64,000 nt of DNA from an uncultured bacterium (GTDB lineage: Bacteria; Bacteroidota; Bacteroidia; Chitinophagales; Chitinophagaceae): NCBI GenBank assembly GCA_903920455.1, contig CAIXLY010000003.1:102304-166303 (forward strand). The letters run 5' to 3'. Shown here piece by piece: positions 19,502-30,659 of the stretch. The notes beneath the pieces are model-generated. The model searched no databases. It saw only the letters and a list, made by a program, of their open reading frames with translations, and had not been told where the DNA came from. A program made the position numbers and the translations under genes. The stretch's first letter is position 1. Each line of letters opens with the position of its first letter.

Positions 19502-22500
19502 TTACTCTTTTGTTATAAGATTGATCTTCAGTGTTTTACCATTAATCTCGGTATCAATCCCCTCAGATAATCCATGTTTCAGCAAGATGTGGTCAGCTAG
19601 AATTTCGGCGCAAATATATGGATTAAATTGTGTAAAAGCGGGGTCTAGCTCCGAATCAGACTGAATTTCAACAATTATCCTGTCTGTCAGTTCAAGGTTT
19701 AGGTCTTTTCGTATCTTCTGAATCCTGTTTACCAGCTCCCTGGCATTCCCCTCCATTTCGAGTTCAGGGGTCAAGGAGACGTCTAGTGCCACGGTAAGCA
19801 CCCCACGAGAAGCTACCATCCATCCCTGAACATCCTCACTTTGAACCTCTACTTCGTCTCTCAATATCTCAGCCAACTCCCCATCGATTAAGATCTCAAA
19901 CCGCCCCTTGGCCTCCAAGCTTCTTATCTGCTCCTGGGTCATTTCTGAGATCGCCGCGGCAGCAGCCTTCATTTTAGCACCAAGCTTTTTGCCAAGAACC
20001 ACAAAGTTGGCCTTGACCTTTTTTCTGATAAAATCATTGTCTGCAGGCAGATATTGCATCTCCTTAACATTTACCTCAGCCAAGATGAGGTCTTCTATCC
20101 ATTTTAATTGTGCCTCCATAGCAGGCCCAGTAATTGGAATGAGTATCTTTTGCAACGGTTGCCTAACCCTGATATTGACTTTTTTTCGAATGGAGAGCAC
20201 CAAAGAACAAAGTTCACGGGCTATAGACATCCGCTCCTCCAATTCAAGATCAATCCAGCCTTCTTGAGCCACTGGGAAATCAGTGTGATGCACAGACTCT
20301 GCTACTTCCTTACCAGCAACTGAATTAAGATTCCTGAAAATAGCATCGGTGAAAAACGGCGATATTGGTGCTGCGAGTTTCATCACAGTAACAAGGCAAG
20401 TATATAATGTTTGGTAAGCACTGATCTTATCGGTTTCATATTCACCTTTCCAGAACCGTCTTCTTGAAAGTCTTACATACCAGTTGCTGAGCAGCTCATC
20501 AACAAAATTATCAATAGCCCTACCAGCCATGGTTGGCTCGTAATCGTCCAGGTGCTTGCTCACTTCTTTGACAAGGCTTTGTAAACTTGATAAGATCCAG
20601 CGATCTATTTCAGGCCTTTCACTGAATGGAATATCAGCCTCTTTGTATGTGAATCCATCAACATTGGCGTACAACACAAAAAACTGGTAGCTGTTATAGA
20701 GCGTTCCGAAAAACTTGCGTTGGACTTCTTTTATTCCCTCAAGGTCAAATTTGAGGTTATCCCAAGGTGATGCGTTGGTGATGAGATACCACCTGGTGGC
20801 ATCAGCGCCGTAGGTATCAATGGTGCTAAAAGGATCCACAACATTACCCAGACGCTTGCTCATCTTGTTGCCATTCTTGTCTAACACCAATCCGTTTGAG
20901 ACTACTGTTTTGTATGCTACCTGATCAAAAAGCAACACGCCTAGCGCATGGAGTGTGTAAAACCAACCTCTTGTTTGGTCTACTCCCTCAGCTATAAAAT
21001 CTGCAGGAAATGCATTCCCTAAATCAATCATTTCCTTGTTCTCAAATGGATAATGCCACTGTGCATATGGCATAGCACCACTGTCAAACCACACATCTAC
21101 CAGATCTGGAACACGATGCATTGGCTTTCCTGAATCACTAACCAATACCACTTCGTCAACATAAGGCTTATGAAGATCCGCCAATCCTTTTTCAATGATG
21201 TCTTTATTCACTCCATTGCCTAACGCTGCGGCGGCTTTTTTTATTTCCTTATTGAGCTCATCAATAGATCCAATACAAAGCATTTCAGACCCGTCTTCTG
21301 TTTTCCAAATCGGCAGCGGTGTGCCCCAGAACCTACTTCTACTGAGGTTCCAGTCTACCATATTTTCCAACCAGTTTCCAAATCTTCCTTCGCCAGTAGA
21401 CTTTGGCTTCCATTGAATTTCCTTATTCAACTCAACCATTCTATCTTTTAATGCTGTGGTTTTGATGAACCAAGCATCAAGGGGATAGTAAAGAATTGGC
21501 TTATCCGTTCTCCAACAATGAGGATAACTGTGCTCGTATTTTTCTACTTTAAACGCCTTTCCATCCTTCTTCAACTGAATAGAGATGTCTACATTGACAT
21601 CAACATACTGTTCTTCATTCTTGTAATTCTTTACAAAACGATTGCTGAATTCACCAAGCCCATCAACAAATTTTCCCTCACGATCCACCAATGTCAGGAT
21701 GCCCAAACCGAATTTTTTTCCAACCTTATAATCATCCGCACCAAATGCAGGAGCAGTATGCACAATGCCTGTACCATCTTCTGTTGTAACAAAATCTCCA
21801 ACTACCACTTTGAAGGGATCTGCATCAGGAGTAGCTTCGCGAATCTGCAAAATGCCATTTGCTGCAAATGGCATGAGTTGGTCATAGTACAAACCTTCCA
21901 GCTCACTTCCCTTCAGTACACCCAACAAACGCCATGGAATCAGTTTATCCCCTGGGTTAAATTCTTCTAGAGCAATTTTGTTTGCCTCTTCTTTGAAATA
22001 CTTAGCCACCAATGCGGTTGCAAGAATTACGTGAATTGGATCTCCCGTATACGGATTGAAGCTCTCTATTACAGCATATTCAATGGAGGGGCCAACCGTA
22101 AGGCCTAGATTAGATGGCAATGTCCATGGTGTCGTTGTCCATGCCATAAAGCAAACAGGATGAGGTAATGCGACCAGTTCCCTGATTGCTGCAAAGCCCT
22201 TATGGGTAGTGTTTTTATCCGTATTGAGCTGGAATAATACAACAGCGGAGGTGTCTTTAACATCTTTGTAAGTACCTGGCTGATTGAGTTCATGAGAGCT
22301 CAATCCCGTTCCTGCTGCGGGTGAATAGGGTTGAATGCTAACACTCTGATAAAGCAGTCCTTTATCGTATAGTCTTTTTAAGCACCACCAAAGTGACTCG
22401 ATGTATTCGTTTTCAAAGGTGACATAAGGTTTTTTTAAATCTACCCAATAACCCATCTTTTGGGTAATCTCATCCCACTTGTCTTTATAACGCAACACAG

Positions 22501-22873
22501 CCTCACGGCATTTTTGATTGTACTCAGCAACTGATATTTTTTTGCCGATATCTTCTTTTGTGATGCCCAACTCCTTCTCAACCCCAAGCTCCACGGGAAG
22601 TCCATGGGTATCCCACCCTCCCTTACGCTTGACCTGAAAACCCTTCATGGTCTTATACCTGCATACAAGGTCCTTTAGTGTTCTAGAGATCACATGATGA
22701 ATCCCTGGCATTCCATTGGCACTTGGGGGGCCTTCAAAAAACACAAAAGGCGTTGCACCCTCTCTGTTTTGAATACTTCCCTCAAATGCACCCTCTGCTT
22801 CCCAAGTGGAAAGTATTTCACTTTCAAATGCCGGTAGGTTCAGTTGTTGATATTCTCTGTAAGTAGCCTTCAT
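19502..22873 (-). CDS. ileS: Isoleucyl-tRNA synthetase
   Basis: 1123 aa; FFEGPPSANGMPGIHHVISRTLKD, GNKMSKRLGNVVDP (KMSKR). Confidence 0.96.
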   Translation of the reverse strand: MKATYREYQQLNLPAFESEILSTWEAEGAFEGSIQNREGATPFVFFEGPPSANGMPGIHHVISRTLKDLVCRYKTMKGFQVKRKGGWDTHGLPVELGVEKELGITKEDIGKKISVAEYNQKCREAVLRYKDKWDEITQKMGYWVDLKKPYVTFENEYIESLWWCLKRLYDKGLLYQSVSIQPYSPAAGTGLSSHELNQPGTYKDVKDTSAVVLFQLNTDKNTTHKGFAAIRELVALPHPVCFMAWTTTPWTLPSNLGLTVGPSIEYAVIESFNPYTGDPIHVILATALVAKYFKEEANKIALEEFNPGDKLIPWRLLGVLKGSELEGLYYDQLMPFAANGILQIREATPDADPFKVVVGDFVTTEDGTGIVHTAPAFGADDYKVGKKFGLGILTLVDREGKFVDGLGEFSNRFVKNYKNEEQYVDVNVDISIQLKKDGKAFKVEKYEHSYPHCWRTDKPILYYPLDAWFIKTTALKDRMVELNKEIQWKPKSTGEGRFGNWLENMVDWNLSRSRFWGTPLPIWKTEDGSEMLCIGSIDELNKEIKKAAAALGNGVNKDIIEKGLADLHKPYVDEVVLVSDSGKPMHRVPDLVDVWFDSGAMPYAQWHYPFENKEMIDLGNAFPADFIAEGVDQTRGWFYTLHALGVLLFDQVAYKTVVSNGLVLDKNGNKMSKRLGNVVDPFSTIDTYGADATRWYLITNASPWDNLKFDLEGIKEVQRKFFGTLYNSYQFFVLYANVDGFTYKEADIPFSERPEIDRWILSSLQSLVKEVSKHLDDYEPTMAGRAIDNFVDELLSNWYVRLSRRRFWKGEYETDKISAYQTLYTCLVTVMKLAAPISPFFTDAIFRNLNSVAGKEVAESVHHTDFPVAQEGWIDLELEERMSIARELCSLVLSIRKKVNIRVRQPLQKILIPITGPAMEAQLKWIEDLILAEVNVKEMQYLPADNDFIRKKVKANFVVLGKKLGAKMKAAAAAISEMTQEQIRSLEAKGRFEILIDGELAEILRDEVEVQSEDVQGWMVASRGVLTVALDVSLTPELEMEGNARELVNRIQKIRKDLNLELTDRIIVEIQSDSELDPAFTQFNPYICAEILADHILLKHGLSEGIDTEINGKTLKINLITKE

Positions 22874-22904
22874 ACTGTTTTCAAAGGCTGCAAAGATAGA
22901 AGAA

Positions 22905-23039
22905 AGTTGAGAGAGTTGAGAAAGTTGAGTTGTGTAGCCGCATAGATGATTAGGCGTTATATTGTTGGGGCAATAAATCGCAGTTCGTCGCCTAGAGCCT
23001 CTTGTCTCAACTTTCTCAACCCTCTAAACTCTCTCAACT
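22905..23039. repeat. Nested inverted-repeat element between hmuY and ileS
   Basis: Left arm agttgagagagttgagaaagttgag (22905-22929) matches the reverse complement of 23006-23039 except for a 9-nt insertion; inner pairs taggcg 22951-22956 / cgccta 22989-22994 and attg 22961-22964 / caat 22971-22974. Confidence 0.75.
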
Positions 23040-23052
23040 CCCTAAACCTGCA

Positions 23053-23733
23053 TTAAAGTACTGTATCGTCTACCAACTTCTTTGAGCCATCATCCTGGTA
23101 GGTATACCTAAACTTATAATAGCGCTGTTTGCTTATTTTATCATTGTCAGATGCTGCAGGATCTGGCGTAACGCCGCCTTTGTAGTAATTAAGAATTTCA
23201 ACGATTGCATATTTGCCACTGGCCGTTCTGATGACCAAAACCCTTCCAGGAATTGGAGTAATCAAGTTTTGCTGACCGTTATAGGTGTACCAGCCCTTAT
23301 TGCTTCCTGTGGTAATTGCCATCGTTGGGGAGTTATCAATTTTAAAAACAGAATCAGCAGGAACTGCAGTGAGGTCAGTGAAAATACCAGTGTATACAAA
23401 AGCCCCACCAGCGCCTGGGCCACTGGTTCCACCATTGGTGATAATGGTTGTTCCCCTGAAACCAAGATCCCATTTCAAAGTGTTTGAATCCGCTGAAGCA
23501 ATGATCGCATTATCTTCCAAACTATAGAAGGTGAACTTCCCAGCACCAGCAGGTTGACCATTTGATAAAACTGGTTGACCATCAACATACACAATCGTAT
23601 CTGCAGAAAGGTCATTCACTGTTACCTGATAAAGGGTGGATTCGTCCACTGGCGCATCATTTTTTTTACAAGATTGCAATAAAAAAAATGAGGCCAAAAC
23701 AACTCCGAAAATACGTACACTTTTCATGTTCAT
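23053..23733 (-). CDS. HmuY-family haem-binding lipoprotein
   Basis: Lipobox LLQSCKK; WDLGFRGTTIITNGGTSGPG and KQRYYKFRYTYQDD typical of HmuY family. Confidence 0.85.
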   Translation of the reverse strand: MNMKSVRIFGVVLASFFLLQSCKKNDAPVDESTLYQVTVNDLSADTIVYVDGQPVLSNGQPAGAGKFTFYSLEDNAIIASADSNTLKWDLGFRGTTIITNGGTSGPGAGGAFVYTGIFTDLTAVPADSVFKIDNSPTMAITTGSNKGWYTYNGQQNLITPIPGRVLVIRTASGKYAIVEILNYYKGGVTPDPAASDNDKISKQRYYKFRYTYQDDGSKKLVDDTVL

Positions 23734-23749
23734 TTTATTTATGATTGGT

Positions 23750-25828
23750 TTAAAAATTGACTTGTATATCTATGTACCCCGCCCTGCCTGGGTTTCCTGG
23801 CAGAAACTGAATATCCTTGTAGTTCAACACATTGTCTATCCCACCCATAACCCTACATTTTTTATTAACCGAAAAACCTGCACTTGCATTAAGCTGAACA
23901 TAACCCTTGGCATATTCGTCACTCCTGTTAATCAATCCGTTTCCATCCAAATCAGTTGTACCCCATTTGCTGCGATATATTAAACGCGTTGTGGCAAATA
24001 TGCCCGATGCATGTTCATAGCTAAGCTTAAGGTTTGCATTGTGTCTTGACCGATTAGGCAATCCCCCGTACTCAGCAATGGTCATGCGATAAACTTGTCC
24101 ACTTTGAATATCCCGCTGAAAGACGCTGCCCTTCTTGATGTTAGCCAACGCATCCTTGTCTGCTGTATATAAAAACTGATAGCCTGCCTTTGCTGTAATT
24201 GTTGCAGTGATTTTTTTTTCTAGGTCGACCTCAACACCTTGGGTAAGCGCGCGATTGACATTGAAATAACTGAATATTTGTCCCCCATTTTTTTTATAAG
24301 CAATTACATCCGTCAAGATCATGTTGGTGAGGTCGTTTCTAAACAGGTTGAGAGAACCCTTAACGCCTGAGGCGATCCTAAACTTAACGCCAGCGTTGAA
24401 GCCCCCAGAAACCTCTGGGTTTAATTTGGCAACCTTCCCTAGGAGAGATGTTGTTTCTTGAATTAACTGAGCATCCTGCATTCTTTTTAATTCCTGTAAA
24501 GCCACTTGAGCCCCAAACACAGAATAAGAGCCAGCAGCGAGGTTGGTAAAGTTTAAATAGAGCTGACGAAAATCAGGAGCCTTGAACCCCCTACCATAAG
24601 AAAGGTTGAATGAAACATTGTCGCTCAGGCGATATTGCAATGCAGCCTTTGGACTCCAAACAGATGAATATGCCTTGTTCGCATCAAAACGAAAACCACC
24701 AATGATGATCAATTTCTTATTGAGTTTTTCTTCGTGTTGAAGAAAAAAGTAAGCGATCGAATTCTTACGTTTGGTAGACAATGAATCATAGCGATTTGAA
24801 CTGACTGATTCATTGATAATGCCAGCACCTGCATTAAAGGAAGATTGTTCTCTAATCTGCCAATCGGTCTGGTTTTCAATCCTTCTGAAATCCTGCTTAA
24901 ACCTATCGTCATAGCCTCCTTCTGTTTCTTTCACCTTTAGTTCTTGTAGCGCAGTATAGCCAGTTAGATAACCCCTGAGGGTGGTTTCCAGCTTAGGCGA
25001 CAACCGATGCTGAAGATGTGGCGTGATGTTGTATTCATTTGTTCTCTCAAAGCCATTCGAAATAACAATGGCCGAGCCATTCTGAACTGCAATTGCATTT
25101 TTAATATCGGTATTGTTATGACGATATCCTACTCCCATTTTCCATTTTTCATTCAGCATGTGATTTACATTCACATGTTGTGTAGACCGCCAATAGGGCT
25201 CTACAGTTTGCTGTATTGAATTCGGCTTTAGGCTGTACCCTTCAGATCTGTTGTAATTAAATCCTCCTTGTACATCTGTTTTATTCAAGTGCCGAGAAAA
25301 ATTAAAAGACCCATCAACAGTATTGTACTTGGCGTAACGGAGATTGGCATCGGTTTTATGTTGCCCCGCCCTATCTGTTATAATATTCACTACTCCCCCC
25401 ATGGCTTCAGACCCATATAAACTTGAAGAAGGCCCTTTGATGATTTCTATTTTTACAATGTTGCGTATGGTTAATCTCGACAAGTCAAATACACCTCCAG
25501 TTCTTCCAATCAAAGGCTCGCCATCGAGCAATATCAGGGTATACTCAGACGATAATCCCTGAACCTGTATTCCCTTTCCAAAATTATCAACCACCATGAT
25601 TCCTGTCTGCTCTGAAAGGATATCATGCAACCTCAAAGAACCGCTCTGGTAAAGCGTTTTAGCGGATATTATCGAAGCGGGGATGGCAACATTTCCCAAC
25701 AACCTTGGAGACCGGGTGGCCGTCACCACCACTTCATCGATTGACTTCAAGGCCATAGAATCTACCCGCTCTTGAGCGACAGACAAGCTGTACAAGTTGA
25801 TAAACAAAAGGGTAATCCCTAGCCTCAT
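23750..25828 (-). CDS. TonB-dependent receptor, likely haem (HmuR-like)
   Basis: Plug-domain VVVTATRSPRLLGNVAIPASIISAKTL..., LYGSEAMGGVVNIITDR; next to HmuY-family gene. Confidence 0.9.
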   Translation of the reverse strand: MRLGITLLFINLYSLSVAQERVDSMALKSIDEVVVTATRSPRLLGNVAIPASIISAKTLYQSGSLRLHDILSEQTGIMVVDNFGKGIQVQGLSSEYTLILLDGEPLIGRTGGVFDLSRLTIRNIVKIEIIKGPSSSLYGSEAMGGVVNIITDRAGQHKTDANLRYAKYNTVDGSFNFSRHLNKTDVQGGFNYNRSEGYSLKPNSIQQTVEPYWRSTQHVNVNHMLNEKWKMGVGYRHNNTDIKNAIAVQNGSAIVISNGFERTNEYNITPHLQHRLSPKLETTLRGYLTGYTALQELKVKETEGGYDDRFKQDFRRIENQTDWQIREQSSFNAGAGIINESVSSNRYDSLSTKRKNSIAYFFLQHEEKLNKKLIIIGGFRFDANKAYSSVWSPKAALQYRLSDNVSFNLSYGRGFKAPDFRQLYLNFTNLAAGSYSVFGAQVALQELKRMQDAQLIQETTSLLGKVAKLNPEVSGGFNAGVKFRIASGVKGSLNLFRNDLTNMILTDVIAYKKNGGQIFSYFNVNRALTQGVEVDLEKKITATITAKAGYQFLYTADKDALANIKKGSVFQRDIQSGQVYRMTIAEYGGLPNRSRHNANLKLSYEHASGIFATTRLIYRSKWGTTDLDGNGLINRSDEYAKGYVQLNASAGFSVNKKCRVMGGIDNVLNYKDIQFLPGNPGRAGYIDIQVNF

Positions 25829-26031
25829 GGAATTGAATTAGAGGGCGAATTTCGCCAAGTTGACCATGGGGATTATCATGGAATTGTCAGATAAGTAGGT
25901 GCTTAAAACTTATGACAAAGCAGTGACAATAGAAGCAAAAAGCTATGAATTGAAGTGAAAGAGAAATTGGTGAAAAGTTGCGGTTGAATATGATATCCTA
26001 CTCAAAAAAAGTAATCGTCGAACTAAAAAAA

Positions 26032-26970
26032 TCAAGACTTATTCAACAACTCACAAGGTTTTAGCCCAGTATGTTTTTTGAATGCAGTTGAAAAGTGCGA
26101 GATGGAAGAGTAACCCAGTTGAGCAGACACCTCTGAAACAGAAAGTCCTTGTTCATAAAGCAGGTATCGGGCATGTTCCATTCGCTGATCCTGATAAAAA
26201 TCGAAAATTGTTGTGCCAAACATTACCCTGAATCCTTTTTTCAGGTAACATTCATTGATAGCAACCTTTCTGCTGAGCTCTTTGATGGTGATGGGATCGC
26301 CGATATGCGACAACAAAATTTCTCTTGACTTGATAATCTTTTCTCGCTCATCCTGATGTTCCAAAAACTTGCATGCTGGCACTTCGTCTTCCTTGAGAGA
26401 ATTAATCGATTCCAGCGTATACAAGAGCAGAATCTGGGTTTGTGCATTGATAAAAATGTTTTCAACCGCATCTGCATATCGATGATTGAGGATGGAGTCT
26501 AATGCATGCCTAATTCTTCCGGAGATGGAGATCGACTTACTAAAAGTATGATGGTATTTGAAGTTTAGTATTGCATCAGTTTCCGCATTTGTGCCTTCAG
26601 ATTTGATCAGATTGGTTAAATGCATCGGTTCAAATCTAAATTGAATAATATCTACTGTGCCAGTCTGCTCAACACACAATGCATTGCGGTTCAGCTTGCA
26701 CTCCTCACAATTGGCTTGTGGAAGATTGCAATAAGCCTGACCACCAATACAAAAACTCAATTCAAGGTACTTGCTGTCCTCACTTTCGTCGTAATGGTAA
26801 ATCAGCGTTCCGCTATCCTCTACCCTTAACTTTTCATCCCTCCCGTATCTTTTGATGGCATAATTCCAGGAACCGGGGATTTTCTTTTCATTGGAAAAAA
26901 GCACAGGAAAATCTTCAAAATGTGACCATTCTGACATTATTCGCTGGGGTATGGCAACAAGATTAGGCAT
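26032..26970 (-). CDS. AraC-family transcriptional regulator
   Basis: C-terminal double HTH (ITIKELSRKVAINECYLKKGFRVMFG...LSVSEVSAQLGYSSISHFSTAFKKHTGLKP); N-terminal Cys cluster. Confidence 0.92.
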   Translation of the reverse strand: MPNLVAIPQRIMSEWSHFEDFPVLFSNEKKIPGSWNYAIKRYGRDEKLRVEDSGTLIYHYDESEDSKYLELSFCIGGQAYCNLPQANCEECKLNRNALCVEQTGTVDIIQFRFEPMHLTNLIKSEGTNAETDAILNFKYHHTFSKSISISGRIRHALDSILNHRYADAVENIFINAQTQILLLYTLESINSLKEDEVPACKFLEHQDEREKIIKSREILLSHIGDPITIKELSRKVAINECYLKKGFRVMFGTTIFDFYQDQRMEHARYLLYEQGLSVSEVSAQLGYSSISHFSTAFKKHTGLKPCELLNKS

Positions 26971-26977
26971 CTGTGTG

Positions 26978-26985
26978 CAAATATA
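26978..26985 (-). promoter_or_regulatory. -7 box TATATTTG upstream of the AraC regulator
   Basis: Exact TAnnTTTG on minus strand, 7 bp before the start codon at 26970. Confidence 0.35.
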
Positions 26986-27107
26986 AACTTAGTTGGGCGT
27001 AAAAGGGCTGAAACTAAAGCTAAAACGGGCAACTATTATGTGGAAATCATCTTAAAAAAGAATAGCCTCATTTAGCCTAAAAATGGGGAAAGCCCCCCTA
27101 TTTTCAG

Positions 27108-27115
27108 TAAATTTG
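27108..27115 (+). promoter_or_regulatory. -7 box TAAATTTG upstream of gyrB
   Basis: Exact TAnnTTTG, 44 bp before ATG 27160; no clear -33. Confidence 0.35.
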
Positions 27116-27135
27116 TTAGCCAGAGCCCTAATTAA

Positions 27136-29139
<2,004 letters not shown>

Positions 29140-29169
29140 TTTTCATTATACACACTTAAAACAAACATC

Positions 29170-29376
29170 ATGTCAAACGAAAACATGCTCACAGCTTACA
29201 ACGTCAAGACCAAAGAAAAAAATGTTCCAATCCATGACGCAGTAGTTAGCAAAACTGCAAAAGGTGGATACATTGCAAAAGGTAATGATGGAAAAGGCAA
29301 CAAACTTACCGCATTGCTTGGTGAAGCAAAGGCGCTTGCAGCAATCAAAGCTGGTACTGCAAAACAAGACTGGTAG
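29170..29376 (+). CDS. Small (68 aa) hypothetical protein downstream of gyrB
   Basis: ATG ORF 30 bp after gyrB, followed directly by a strong terminator. Confidence 0.7.
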   Translation: MSNENMLTAYNVKTKEKNVPIHDAVVSKTAKGGYIAKGNDGKGNKLTALLGEAKALAAIKAGTAKQDW

Positions 29377-29400
29377 TAGTTACGCTTACTATAAAAATTT

Positions 29401-29426
29401 AGACAGGCCAAATGGCCTGTCTTTTT
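29401..29426. terminator. Rho-independent terminator between convergent genes, likely bidirectional
   Basis: agacaggcc-aaat-ggcctgtct perfect 9-bp stem (29401-29422) then TTTT; A/T-rich on the other side too. Confidence 0.85.
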
Positions 29427-29760
29427 ATTTTAAGCGATACTTGTTTTTTTGAAGCCAGGCCCTCACCTTCTCTCTATGGTCGCCCTGTAGGATAATCTCG
29501 CCATCCTTTGCCGATCCCCCGGTTCCACAATGGTTTTTCAATTGCTTCCCCAACTCTCCCATATCTTCTGCAGTTCCTACAAATCCGGTGACCAAAGTAA
29601 CTGTTTTCCCAGCCCGGTGCTTAGTCTCCAAAGTTACCCGCAACAACTGTTCACTTGCAGGCAATGTTTTTTCTGCTGGAGCATCTTCTGCAAATGGATT
29701 GTAGAGAGGATCCGTGCTGTATACGAAAGGTGATTTGTTTTCTTTTTTCTTGCTCATCAA
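29425..29760 (-). CDS. SUI1/eIF1-like translation initiation factor (YciH family)
   Basis: RAGKTVTLVTGFVGTAEDMGELGKQLKNHCGTGGSAKDGEIILQGDHREKV. Confidence 0.92.
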   Translation of the reverse strand: MMSKKKENKSPFVYSTDPLYNPFAEDAPAEKTLPASEQLLRVTLETKHRAGKTVTLVTGFVGTAEDMGELGKQLKNHCGTGGSAKDGEIILQGDHREKVRAWLQKNKYRLK

Positions 29761-29764
29761 AAAA

Positions 29765-30622
29765 TTATTTCACGGCTTTTAAACTCAAATCGAGACTCAC
29801 TGCGTGATGAATCAATGCACCGATACTGACATAATTAACTCCAGTAGAAGCAAACGATTCAATATTATTGAGATTAATTCCGCCACTGGCCTCGGTTTCA
29901 AATTGATTCCCAATGATATTGAGGGCCCGAGAAATCAAATCAGGAGTAAAATTATCAAGCATGATTCGAAAAACCTTGCCGACCCCAACCCTACATACCT
30001 CTGAAACATCTTCTAACGATCTTGCTTCTACTTCGATAGGGATGTCTAACCCATGAATTTCCCGATATTGATCAGCCATAACAATTGCTTTTTCAATACC
30101 CCCCGCAAAATCAATATGGTTGTCCTTCAACATGATCATATCATACAAGCCAAACCTGTGGTTCACTGCACCCCCAATACGAACAGCCTCTTTTTCCAAT
30201 AACCTGAAATTTGGCGTAGTCTTCCTGGTATCCAGAATTCGTGTATCATAGCCCTTAATCTTCTCAACATAAGAGGCAGTTAGCGTAGCAATACCGCTCA
30301 TCCTTTGCATACAATTCAATAGCAGCCTTTCCCCCTTGAGTAAGGCATGAACAAGGCCTTCGGCTTCAAAGGCTTGCTCTCCAACACGCATGCGGTCACC
30401 ATCTTTTTTAAATGGCAGAAATTTGATTGCCGGATCGAGGGTGCACAAAATAGACTCCGCAACCTCCATACCAGCAAGCAGGCCATCTTCCTTGATGTTG
30501 AGAACCACCTTTCCCCTTGCACCTACAGGTATTACGGACAGGGTAGAATGGTCGCCGGTCCCAATATCTTCTTGCAAAGCCGCATTTATTAAGTTTTTGT
30601 ATTTATTGCCAACCTCATTCAT
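29765..30622 (-). CDS. nadC: Nicotinate-nucleotide pyrophosphorylase (carboxylating)
   Basis: ALQEDIGTGDHSTL, LNCMQRMSGIATLT, ILDTRKTTPNFRLLEKEAVRIGGAVNHRFGLYDMIMLKDNHI; start trimmed to ATG at 30622. Confidence 0.94.
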   Translation of the reverse strand: MNEVGNKYKNLINAALQEDIGTGDHSTLSVIPVGARGKVVLNIKEDGLLAGMEVAESILCTLDPAIKFLPFKKDGDRMRVGEQAFEAEGLVHALLKGERLLLNCMQRMSGIATLTASYVEKIKGYDTRILDTRKTTPNFRLLEKEAVRIGGAVNHRFGLYDMIMLKDNHIDFAGGIEKAIVMADQYREIHGLDIPIEVEARSLEDVSEVCRVGVGKVFRIMLDNFTPDLISRALNIIGNQFETEASGGINLNNIESFASTGVNYVSIGALIHHAVSLDLSLKAVK

Positions 30623-30655
30623 GAAATGAAGATAAAATGAAATGAAGTAATTTTG
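30621..30655. promoter_or_regulatory. Compact divergent nadC/gpmI control region with a direct repeat and gpmI -7 box TAATTTTG
   Basis: ATGAAATGAAG at 30621-30631 and 30637-30647; TAATTTTG 30648-30655, ATG of gpmI at 30660. Confidence 0.45.
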
Positions 30656-30659
30656 CAGT

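Noticed and set aside
18943-19518. 191-aa plus-strand Gly/Ala/Phe-rich ORF
   Set aside because: Antisense shadow of the K/A/P repeat tract of the DksA-like gene; its repetitive look is a by-product.
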